9,739 nt of DNA from an uncultured Candidatus Altimarinota bacterium (GTDB lineage Bacteria; Patescibacteriota; Gracilibacteria; BD1-5; UBA6164). The stretch spans positions 1-9,739 of the forward strand of contig CALDZW010000105.1 in the NCBI GenBank assembly GCA_937944175.1, in the 5' to 3' direction. Positions 1 to 6,646 of this stretch are shown here, piece after piece; position 1 is the stretch's first letter; each line of letters starts with the position of its first letter. The notes below the pieces were generated by a model. That model was not told where the DNA came from. It saw only the letters and a program-made list of their open reading frames with translations, and did no database searches. The position numbers were made by a program, and so were the translations under genes.

Positions 1-2
1 TT

Positions 3-1004
3 GATGAAGTTATTGCTTGAGAAGAACCTATTATGGAATGATGATCGTATAATACATGAGATGGAATTATTAAGGATGTAAAATTATATGAATTAACAAG
101 TGGTATAAATATATATATTCCTGAAAAATATAGTAAAAATGAAACTGAGAATAGATTACATGCTGTAGATATGAGAGAACCATACGAAACAAATGATTAT
201 GCTAAAGAACTTCATAATGAAGAATTATTTTATTCCGATGGATCATATAATATTAGGATCATATCTATTTATAAAGACAAAACTTTAAGCTATAGTGATG
301 TAGAAGATTATATTTTTCAATATGAACTTACATCTTGCCATATGCCATGTCCTTTAATTAAAGAATCATTAAGAAGTATTCAATCTTATGATTGAATAAC
401 AGGGATAAAGTATAAAAGATATAGAGAAAATGAAATAACATATAATTATGTATTTTCAGTAAATAATATGCTCTACAATATATTTTCTTATGAGAAATTA
501 GATAATATAGTCTTAGATATACATTTTTCAAATCCAGAATTTTCATACTATTCTCAAAAATTATATGGAGTAACTGTTAATTCAGATGAGTATATGAAAT
601 TAACTGAATATACACCCTTTTCTTATAAAGAAGATATTCCAGAAGATTATATATTAAGATGAGATACAAAGCGCAGTGGAACTCTATCTTATGAGAACAA
701 AGACGCAACAATTGATTACACTATTATTCAAAGAAGTTCAAGATGATATGAATCAAAAAATAGGGTATGAGTTGAAGAATTGAGAAAACATATTGCAGGA
801 TGGTCTTTGGCCTGTTTTAATGTATGAATGTGTAAGCCAATTAGCTCTATTGAAACAATTGAAACTCTAAATTGAGAGAAAGGACTTCATTATACAATAG
901 GTTGAATATATTTGTATGAATTTTCAGTTAATAATACATTTTATAAATTTCAAACCCAAGAAGATATTATTGATATCATCATGAAATTAGAATTTTCAGA
1001 ATAA
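3..1004 (+). CDS. hypothetical protein with two tandem domains (5' end outside window)
   Basis: The frame is open from the window edge to the TAA at 1002-1004 (333 codons) only if UGA is read as Gly; under the standard code it splits into fragments of 60-75 residues. I do not recognise the family. The visible part holds two related units, roughly residues 25-180 and 195-333. Each has an IPE(K/D)Y motif near its start, a cysteine pair (SCHMPCP near 111-117, ACFNVGMCKP near 270-279), then a Y-x-F-S-V-N-N segment (near 149-155 and 305-311), and ends in an acidic helix closing with a hydrophobic-F-S stretch. The protein is rich in Tyr, Ile, Glu and Lys and shows no membrane segment in the visible part. 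The cysteine pairs could form disulfides or bind metal, which is inference. A terminator lies 40 bp downstream, so it ends its transcript. The true start and any signal peptide are outside the window. Confidence 0.75.
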
Positions 1005-1044
1005 TTATAAGATAATCAGAAACTGAGTTGTCATTATTGTTCAC

Positions 1045-1076
1045 AAAAAAACTCTCACAATTTGTGAGAGTTTTTT
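1045..1076. terminator. bidirectional intrinsic terminator
   Basis: A run of seven A, then arms ctctcaca (1052-1059) and tgtgagag (1063-1070) around a 3-nt loop, then six T. It is symmetric, so it can stop both the rightward gene ending at 1004 and the leftward gene whose stop lies at 1081-1083. Such shared terminators are usual between convergent genes. Confidence 0.9.
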
Positions 1077-1080
1077 AATT

Positions 1081-1464
1081 CTACATATCATTTAGCATCT
1101 TGAGTACATCATCTGGGTCACTGTCATCAGCAGCAGCATCTTTTGCTTGAGCTTGTTTCACTTTGTCTTTTGCTTTTTTCATTTGGAATTCTTGCCATTC
1201 AATGAGATGTTTTTCATTAAGTGCTTTGATCTCCTTTTGATATTTGACTTCAAGATCTTCAAGTTTTTTCTTTTCTGTTTCTAGAATGTTGTAGAGTCTA
1301 TCAATTTGAGAATCTGTCATTGAAGGCATGATATCAAACCAATATTGTCTTTCATCATCATCCATAGATTCTGTGTTGAGAATCAATTTGATGAGCTCAG
1401 GATACTTAGTATGCATTTCATCAGAAATGTAAAAAGTTGTTCAGTTGTGTTTTAGGTCAGCCAT
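1081..1464 (-). CDS. small charged coiled-coil protein, function unknown
   Basis: 127 aa from the ATG at 1464 to a TAG stop. Starting there, rather than at the internal ATG at 1416, adds the N-terminus MADLKHNGTTFYISDE and requires one UGA read as Gly (1441-1443), which fits the code used elsewhere. The N-terminal half is helical with the motif ERQYWFDIMPSMTDSQIDRL. Residues from about 62 to 102 are a charged coiled coil (ETEKKKLEDLEVKYQKEI and onward). The C-terminus is acidic (DDSDPDDVL). There is no signal peptide or membrane segment, so it is probably cytoplasmic. The YWFD(I/L)(L/M)P..(M/T) segment looks like small conserved proteins I recall from candidate-phyla genomes, but this is memory, not a search. 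It has its own sigma70-like promoter at 1551-1579 and an upstream leader of about 80 nt. Confidence 0.8.
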
Positions 1465-1485
1465 AGTTTATTTTTAATATATATA

Positions 1486-1511
1486 TGTACAATAAAAAGA
1501 AATTTTGTACA
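1486..1511. repeat. TGTACAA inverted repeat in the leader of the minus-strand gene
   Basis: Tgtacaa at 1486-1492 and ttgtaca at 1505-1511 form perfect 7-bp arms around 12 nt. It lies in the predicted 5' leader of the gene ending at 1464, 20-50 nt before its start codon. It could be an operator half-site pair or a weak RNA hairpin; no function is shown. Confidence 0.4.
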
Positions 1512-1550
1512 GTTTTTGTTTGTATTTCCACTTTTTATATCTACACCTAA

Positions 1551-1579
1551 AGTATAACAAAAAAGATAAAAATTTGCAA
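1551..1579 (-). promoter_or_regulatory. sigma70-type promoter for the minus-strand coiled-coil gene
   Basis: Read on the minus strand: -35 TTGCAA (1574-1579), a 17-nt spacer, and -10 TATACT (1551-1556). The match and the spacing are close to the bacterial consensus. Expected transcription start is near 1543-1545, giving a leader of about 80 nt. Confidence 0.6.
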
Positions 1580-1600
1580 AAAAAAAATACTAAATATAAT
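1573..1600 (+). promoter_or_regulatory. candidate sigma70-type promoter for the rightward cluster
   Basis: The -10 TATAAT at 1595-1600 is a perfect match. The best -35 is TTTGCA/TTGCAA at 1573-1579, giving a 15-16 nt spacer filled mostly by A. The same palindromic TTGCAA serves the leftward promoter. The inferred start near 1607 leaves about 60 nt before the proposed TTG start at 1669. Confidence 0.5.
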
Positions 1601-1668
1601 TAGTAGTGATTTAAATAGAGAGGATTGTATAAATATATTGTCTCTATAAAGCTTGTGTTTTTTAATTT

Positions 1669-2016
1669 TTGTTTCACTTGTTACTCATATATATAGCAAT
1701 TTATGTTGTAGTTTTGTTGATAGTATGGTGATTCTATGCTGTTGCAAGAATGCATACTATGAAATTTAAAAATTTCTCAACTCATATAGTGCCAGTCACT
1801 AATTTTTTGTTAATATTTTTGATAGTACTTTCTGTACTGGGTTTTATTATGATTTTTATGCTGACCCCTGATACTGATAATTTTGAAGTTTCTACGAGTT
1901 CTTCATCTAATCAAGTGGAAGAAGTTGAAAATAATGAAAACAACCAAAAATCTCAAGATGAAGTGGAAGAAACAAAATCATTTCAACAAGATATTATAGG
2001 GGAAGAATTTTACTAA
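1669..2016 (+). CDS. small two-TM membrane protein, function unknown
   Basis: 115 aa if translation begins at the TTG at 1669; a TTG at 1678 is also possible, and the first in-frame ATG is at 1750. I prefer the longer form because the codons between 1678 and 1745 encode a continuous hydrophobic helix (LLLIYIAIYVVVLLIVWGFY) that would be unlikely by chance and includes a UGA-Gly. Two membrane segments follow: residues about 4-26 and about 44-63 (LLIFLIVLSVLGFIMIF). The C-terminal 50 residues are hydrophilic and acidic, rich in Ser, Glu, Asn and Gln. The gene lies 12 bp before the HIT gene, probably in one transcript. No family recognised. The start has no Shine-Dalgarno sequence, so its position is uncertain. 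Confidence 0.65.
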
Positions 2017-2028
2017 TAAATAATAATT

Positions 2029-2343
2029 ATGGCATCACTGTTTACTAAGATATGTAATTGAGAGATACCAGGAGATATTGTATTTCAAAATGATGATTTT
2101 TTTGTGCTAAAGGATATTAACCCTGAAGATACAACACACTTACTTATTATTCCTAAAGAAGAGATAGTATCATTACTTGATATTCCTCAGTGAAAAGAGC
2201 AAGTGTTATCTGAAATGATGATATTATCAGTGAAATTAGCAAAAAAATTTGATTTTATAGATTGATATAAAGTAGTAATGAATGCATGAGACTATCAAGA
2301 AGTCCCTCATATTCACTTACATGTGATTTCAAAAAGAGGATAA
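2029..2343 (+). CDS. HIT family protein (histidine triad nucleotide-binding hydrolase)
   Basis: 104 aa with four UGA-Gly codons. The HIT signature H-x-H-x-H-x-x is present as HIHLHVI near the C-terminus, preceded by NAGDYQEVPH, the usual N-x-G-x(3)-(G)Q-x-V-x-H region. The N-terminal part carries the family's CNGEIPGDIVFQND and DINP stretches and THLLIIPKE. HIT proteins of the HINT branch hydrolyse purine nucleotide phosphoramidates and related adenylated compounds in the cytoplasm; the middle His of the triad is the expected nucleophile. The length is slightly short for the family (usually 105-140). It sits 12 bp after the small membrane gene and 20 bp before the solute-binding gene, so co-transcription is likely. 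Physiological substrate unknown. Confidence 0.92.
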
Positions 2344-2363
2344 GTATTTTCTAAAAAAAAAAG

Positions 2364-3719
2364 GTGAACAAAAATAAACTTATATTTATGATTATTGGAT
2401 GAATAGTTCTCATCTTGATTGTGATTGGTGTTATTATGCTTCAGTCCTCAACAGGAAAGAAAAAAGCACCAACAACAAAAAGTGCATCAGGACAGTATAC
2501 TATATGGATAGTTGATGATTCAAAAACTCAATTTACACAATTTCTAACTTCATTTAAAGAAGCAAATGCATCCATGTCATCAGTTGATTATGTCGTTGAG
2601 AGTTTTGATGATTATGAAACATATAGTCAAGCATTATCTTCTGCGTTTATTCAATGAAAGGCTCCTGATTTGTTTGTTTTGAATAATAATGAAACTTCAC
2701 TATTCCAAAGTAGAACCGTAGCTATTCCAAATGATGTAGTGAAAATAAATCAATTTAGAAAAGATTATAAAACCATATTCAATAATGATATGATTATTGA
2801 TTTGTGAGAGGTAGATGAACAGTGAGAACCGATTAAATGACTTAGGTGAATGCCTGCTTGATATGAGACACTCTGAGTTTTTTATAATAGGAGATTTAAA
2901 TTTAAGGGACCAGACTTTAACTCTCTTGCTGCAATGAATTCTGCGATTTCAAAAGTAAGAGAACTTGATGTGACTCCGATTGCTATTTGAAATGGATCAA
3001 CTATAGTAGATTCATGAGATATATTAGCACAGTTTTTTCTTTTGAATAAAGTTACAGGTATTACTAAAGCTGATGGAACAAAGCAAAAACAAACTCTATG
3101 AGAATATACAGCATTTGGATCTTCTAGTGGTCAAAATGCCTATAATGATCTTTTTGATGTAGCTGTAAATTCAAATTCAGATAATATTGAGCTCTTTGCA
3201 AATAAAGAAGTATGAGCTATTATAGCATATCCACGTGCAGTTAAGAGATTAGAAGTTCTCTGAGCTCCTAAAGCAAGCATTTATGCTACATCTTTCCCAC
3301 ATTCTTTTAGTTGAGATGGTCCCTCTCTTGCAAATTATAATTACTTTGTAATAAACTCAGACTCTCAACAAAAAGATATTTGATATGCTTTTATGCAGTA
3401 TCTGAATAGTGATGAATGAGTTGAGGCATATATTAATAAATTTCCCTATTATCTTCCTCCAAGGATTAATTTAGAAGAGGATCTTATTGAAAAGAAAGTT
3501 TCAAATTATTTTGATAACATATTTATTGGAGATTTCTATTCAGATGAGGAGCTTTCAAGCTTTGATAAATGAAATAAAGTATTATATGATAAAAATGTCA
3601 TTCCTGTTCTTGATGATTTTGCATCCTATTTGAGTAAATTTGAAAAATTTAAAGCTCAGACTCTCTGTCAAGCAGATAAAATTATTAACTTAACTGAGTT
3701 GTGAAAAAGTTGTAATTAA
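2364..3719 (+). CDS. extracellular solute-binding protein, ABC-transporter type, membrane-anchored
   Basis: 451 aa from GTG 2364; the ATG at 2388 is an alternative start that drops eight residues (seven after the start residue). By hand count about 18 of 30 glycines are UGA, which explains why the standard code shows only a fragment. The N-terminus is basic (MNKNKLIF), followed by a long hydrophobic helix (residues about 7-29) and then a polar linker (SSTGKKKAPTT). No lipobox Cys follows the helix, so it looks like an uncleaved anchor rather than a lipoprotein. The outer domain has features of family 1 (sugar-type) binding proteins: a first beta strand (IWIVDD), GKAPDLFVLNN, and the hinge-like PAGYETLGVFYNRR. 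Near 360-385 the YNYFVINSDS..D..YAFMQYLNSDEG stretch matches the usual C-terminal lobe. No permease or ATPase gene is adjacent. The ligand cannot be read from sequence. Confidence 0.82.
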
Positions 3720-3734
3720 TGATTAAACATATAT

Positions 3735-3764
3735 AAAAGAGATGAATTATCATCTCTTTTTATT
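3735..3764 (+). terminator. hairpin with T tail between the solute-binding gene and hemW
   Basis: Arms aaaagagatg (3735-3744) and catctctttt (3751-3760) around a 6-nt loop, followed by a short T-rich stretch. It begins 16 bp after the TAA at 3717-3719 and ends 4 bp before the hemW ATG. It looks like a rho-independent terminator, but its position also covers the place where a ribosome would bind for hemW, so it could act as an attenuator or translational block. Confidence 0.7.
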
Positions 3765-4943
3765 ATGCAAATATATATTCATATTCCGTTTTGTGAAAAA
3801 AAATGTAGTTATTGTAGATTTGCATCTATTTGATCTACTCAGGATTTTTTGATAGAAAAATATGTAAAGTATTTGTGTCGAGAGATCTGAACCCACCCAC
3901 TAACCCCCTCCCTTGTAAAGAGGGGAAAGCCTCTGAAAATAGCAACTATATATTTTGGTTGATGAACTCCAGGAGTGTTACATTCAGAGCAATTACAACA
4001 AATATTGATATCGCTCAGAAAACAATATGTTTTTAGTGACAATATAGAGATAACACTGGAAACTACTCCAAATCATGTAACGTTGGAAAATATTGCTGCA
4101 TGGAAAACACTTTGAATCAACAGAGTATCTATGTGAATTCAGACATTGAATGAAAAAAGCTTAGATGCTATTTGAAGAGGAGGGAAGTGAGATATTGAGA
4201 AGGCATTAACCTGTTTTCAAAGAAATATGATTAAGAATATTTCAGTTGATTTTATTATCTGATTACCACATGTACAAAAAGGTGAATTACTCAGAGATAT
4301 AAACTATATTTTAGAAAAATATAATTGTATTCAGCATGTTTCTGTGTATATGTTAGAAGATTATTACAATGAAGATAAAATTATAGAAACGTGATTTGAT
4401 AAAAAAACATACCCAGAGAATTGGGATAATTTATGACTGAAAGAATGTGAGTATTTAGAGGAATATAGTAGTATTAAAAAATATCTAGACAACAAGGGGT
4501 TTAGTAGATATGAGATAAGCAACTTTGCAAAAAATATCCCTCTCTCTAACTCCGTCCCTTGCAACGAGGGAGAATATTTAGATTATAGATGTTGGCATAA
4601 TTGGGGATACTGGAATCATAAAGAAGTGAGGGCATTTTGATTGGGAGCATATTGATTTGAGAATAATATCAGATATGCCAATTCAGAAAGTTTTAGTGAA
4701 TATTATAACTGAAAGAGAATATTAGAAGAACAAGTAACACCAGAAGAGCTTCTTAGTGAAAAAATAATGTTTTGATTGAGGACTTCTTGATTAGAAAAAC
4801 AATTATATTCTCAATTAGATCAGCAAAAGCTAAGTTGCTTTATTCAAGATTGATTTTTAGAAGAAAAATCTGATAGAATTATTCTATCAGACAGGGGAGT
4901 AATGGTTATGGATTATATTCTTTGAGAAATTATAATCAGTTAA
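3765..4943 (+). CDS. hemW: HemW-like radical SAM protein (oxygen-independent coproporphyrinogen oxidase family)
   Basis: 392 aa with about 18 UGA-Gly codons. The start is fixed by the family N-terminus MQIYIHIPFC. The radical SAM cluster motif is CEKKCSYCRF (Cys 10, 14, 17), followed by the S-adenosylmethionine-contacting YFGGGTP (near 63-69), NRVSMGIQ, the VDFIIGLP strand, RYEISNFA and a CWHNWGYW motif followed by an (A/G)FGLGAYGF segment, all typical of HemW rather than HemN (no CxxxCxxCxC). HemW proteins bind heme and are thought to deliver it to respiratory enzymes; older annotation as coproporphyrinogen oxidase is often wrong. Two segments have no counterpart in the family as I know it: residues about 43-56 and 258-271, both translations of a palindromic repeat. 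The 3' end overlaps the convergent SPFH gene by 14 bp. No heme synthesis genes are nearby, so the actual role here is open. Confidence 0.88.
3891..3930 (+). repeat. palindromic repeat inserted in hemW, copy 1
   Basis: GC-rich against an AT-rich background. Arms cccctc (3905-3910) and gaggggaa-type gagggg (3920-3925) enclose a 9-nt loop. It is translated within hemW as HPLTPSLVKRGKP, between the first helix and the GGGTP strand, a loop of variable length in HemW proteins. It aligns without gaps to copy 2 at about 24 of 31 positions. Confidence 0.75.
4536..4575 (+). repeat. palindromic repeat inserted in hemW, copy 2
   Basis: Imperfect palindrome with arms around 4550-4556 and 4566-4572 and core tcccttg shared with copy 1. 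It is read as IPLSNSVPCNEGEY, right after the conserved SNFAK of HemW, where relatives usually continue with PG(Y/F)xCxHN. The reading frame over the shared core differs from that of copy 1. Confidence 0.7.
4864..4891 (-). terminator. terminator of the SPFH gene, inside the hemW coding sequence
   Basis: Perfect 10-bp stem tctgatagaa (4869-4878) / ttctatcaga (4882-4891) with a 3-nt loop. On the minus strand it is followed by TTTTT (complement of 4864-4868), the classic intrinsic terminator order. It begins about 38 nt after the SPFH stop at 4930-4932. In hemW it encodes part of KSDRIILSDRG. Confidence 0.75.
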
Positions 4944-6117
4944 TGTTTCATCATTGAGGAATGATTCCATTCCATTTCTCAATTTTTTTCTCTTCAATTT
5001 CTAATTTCTTCATTTCAATCATAGTAGAGGTGATCTCTTGTTTTGAAATAATTTTATTATATTCAGTAAGTCATTCAGCCTCAATTATTGTTACTTTCTT
5101 CTTATTCTCAGCTTCAAGGAGATTTTTTTCTGAAAGCTTTTGTTGTGCTTCAAGTTGTGCTTGAGAAAGCTTGAGTGCATTTTCTGCTTGTAATAAATCT
5201 TGCTTTGATTTGATATAACTTTCTGGGAGAGTAATTGATAAAATATTAAGGTCTTGAATCTCAATTCAAATATTTTGCAAAACTTTGTTGGCTCAAGTGA
5301 TAGTTACTGTTTTAATTTCTCAATGTTTTCATCAAATATCTTTAAATGAATAGTTTTTAATAATTCAATTAATTACCTCAAGCATACGTGGCATTACAAT
5401 ATCTGAAGACAACAGTTGGATATTCTTTGCTCCATTGTTTCTATAGAGATCAAGTCTTTTCTCATCTATAATTTTGAACGTAACTCGATATGCAAGTGAT
5501 ACAGCCAGTTCTTCTTGAGCATTTGCTTGAACATCTATTATATCAAAGCTAAAATTATTAGTTGGAGACAAGAAAAATCAAGATTTCAGTGGTGAATACA
5601 AGTGATATCCAGGGGTCATAATTGTATCATTATTGAGATCAACTCATACATATCAAGGATTGATTTTTGTAAGTTTGAGAATCCTTGATGTTCCATCTAT
5701 TACTCATTGTATAAAACCTATTCATACTATTATCAGTATGAGAAGTCAGGATAACAGCTTGTGATTATAAAAATATGAAAAAGTGTTCTTTATTTTTTTT
5801 GTAACCCATCAAAAGAGACCTGATAATGTATTGATTACCCATTTTCAGAAAGACCTCATTTCAGTGAGTGTTACTTCTCATCATTTTTTAAAAAGAGATA
5901 TAAAAATATATATGAAGAAAAAGAAGCTTCCAATTGAGAAACCAATTGCAGAAATAATTATTAGAAATTGTACCAAATCTCATATAGTTCATGTGATACT
6001 TCATATAATATCAGATCATCAATAGTTATAATTTTGTCAGTAAAAACTTTCTTGCTCATCATACATTCTTTTTGATGAAGATGCTATATTTGATTCAAAT
6101 TGTGCTTTTGCTGCCAT
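4930..6117 (-). CDS. SPFH/band-7 (prohibitin/stomatin-like) membrane protein
   Basis: 395 aa from the ATG at 6117 to TAA at 4930-4932, open only with UGA as Gly. Residues about 1-45 are polar (Ser, Tyr, Asn, Gly). Membrane segments lie near 48-76 (very Phe/Ile rich) and 119-140. The SPFH domain runs from about 148 to 305: INPGYVGVDLNND, TPGYHLYSPLKS, then strands around AQEELAVSLAYRVTF and the RNNGAKN..SSDIVMPRMLEVI segment. A long coiled coil, about 305-380, is rich in Ala, Gln, Lys and Glu. The C-terminal EKWNGIIPQ matches the KW(N/D)G.(L/I)P ending common in this family. Such proteins form ring or cage assemblies on the inner membrane and often regulate membrane proteases; no protease gene is adjacent. 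Most family members have a single N-terminal hydrophobic segment, so the additional first one is unusual. The gene converges on hemW. Confidence 0.88.
4953..4989 (+). terminator. candidate terminator of hemW, inside the SPFH coding sequence
   Basis: Left arm 4953-4963 (attgag then gaatg) pairs with cattc (4968-4972) and ctcaat (4978-4983), leaving a 5-nt bulge, followed by a run of seven T (4983-4989). It lies 10 bp after the hemW stop. The bulge makes it weaker than the other terminators in the window. Confidence 0.4.
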
Positions 6118-6152
6118 AAAAAATTTATTAATAACTAATAATATGACTATAT

Positions 6153-6178
6153 ATTATAATTTCATGGTATTTTATCAA
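6153..6178 (-). promoter_or_regulatory. candidate promoter of the SPFH gene
   Basis: On the minus strand TTGATA (6173-6178) and TATAAT (6153-6158), but with only 14 nt between them; a shifted -10 (AATATA) would give 17 nt. It lies just past the upstream terminator and about 35 nt before the ATG at 6117, so a promoter is expected here. Confidence 0.35.
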
Positions 6179-6210
6179 CAAAAAAGCCTTTGATTTTTAT
6201 GTCAAAGGCT
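6179..6210 (-). terminator. intrinsic terminator of the HPF-like gene
   Basis: Arms agcctttga (6185-6193) and tcaaaggct (6202-6210), 9 bp, with an 8-nt loop. On the minus strand a T run follows (complement of the A run at 6179-6185). It lies 18 bp after the stop codon at 6229-6231, so HPF and SPFH are separately transcribed. Confidence 0.88.
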
Positions 6211-6228
6211 CTAATTTTATGATTATTT

Positions 6229-6537
6229 TTAACTATCACTTAAGCTTTCTTTCAAGTGTCTGAATAAATTATTGATAAGATCATCAAGATTTTCATAATC
6301 TTCTCTTTCAAAAACAAAATCATCACGATCAAGACGTGCAATAAGTTTTCCATTGAAGAGGTCTTTTTTATTTTTTTCAATTTTGATTTCTATTGTTCCT
6401 TCAGCATCATCTTTTGCTTCATATTTTTTTAGGTATCCACTTACTTTTGATTCAAGATTTGTATTCACTAATCTTTCTATCACTTCTCTACTTATTTCAG
6501 CTGCTTCATTTGTGTGTATTTGTACATGTAGTTCCAT
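6229..6537 (-). CDS. short ribosome hibernation promoting factor-like protein (HPF/RaiA family)
   Basis: 102 aa from ATG 6537 to TAA. The layout fits the HPF/RaiA beta-alpha-beta-beta-beta-alpha fold: an N-terminal strand (MELHVQIHT), a helix (residues about 12-40, ending ..KVSGYLKKYEA), a strand TIEIKIEKNKK, a strand LFNGKLIARLD, a strand DDFVFEREDYE, and the closing helix ENLDDLINNLFRHLKESL, which corresponds to the family's D-x-Y-x-A-I-D-x(3)-K-L-x-x-Q-L. Family members bind the 30S decoding region and silence ribosomes in stress or stationary phase. The protein lacks the C-terminal dimerisation domain of long HPF. All its few glycines are GGN, with no UGA. The identification rests on the fold pattern and helix ending, not on a strict signature. 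Confidence 0.62.
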   Translation of the reverse strand: MELHVQIHTNEAAEISREVIERLVNTNLESKVSGYLKKYEAKDDAEGTIEIKIEKNKKDLFNGKLIARLDRDDFVFEREDYENLDDLINNLFRHLKESLSDS

Positions 6538-6551
6538 ACTTTTGTTTTTAT

Positions 6552-6557
6552 ATTATA
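6552..6557 (-). promoter_or_regulatory. -10 element of the HPF-like gene
   Basis: A perfect TATAAT on the minus strand, 14 nt before the ATG at 6537. Transcription would begin only about 7 nt upstream of the start codon, so the message would be almost leaderless. I see no good -35 at the expected distance. Confidence 0.4.
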
Positions 6558-6646
6558 AAGTGGGTATAAAAAATCTTGGAGAATATTTTATAAGGCTTTT
6601 TCTCTAGTTATTTCTTATAAAAACTTACAATTAAGTGTATCATATT

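Noticed and set aside
3..1004. A decayed gene or pseudogene with several stop codons
   Set aside because: All interruptions are TGA in one unbroken frame, the same pattern seen in essential genes such as gatB, and the two halves keep matching motifs.
1616..1646. Inverted repeat tagaga/tctcta upstream of the small membrane gene
   Set aside because: The arms are only 6 bp with 19 nt between, expected by chance in such AT-rich DNA.
3830..4042. Separate small genes overlapping the first palindromic repeat
   Set aside because: The hemW frame is continuous here and joins the CxxxCxxC motif to the GGGTP motif, so alternative frames are by-products of the GC-rich insert.
3891..4575. CRISPR-like repeats or an insertion sequence within hemW
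   Set aside because: Only two diverged copies more than 600 bp apart, no regular spacers, no transposase and no target duplications; the host frame stays open.
6118..6228. tRNA or other structured RNA between the SPFH and HPF-like genes
   Set aside because: Only the terminator hairpin is present; there is no cloverleaf or conserved loop sequence, and the rest is plain A/T.
5783..6607. Plus-strand frames opposite the SPFH and HPF-like genes
   Set aside because: They are antisense shadows; the minus-strand frames carry family motifs and flanking terminators.
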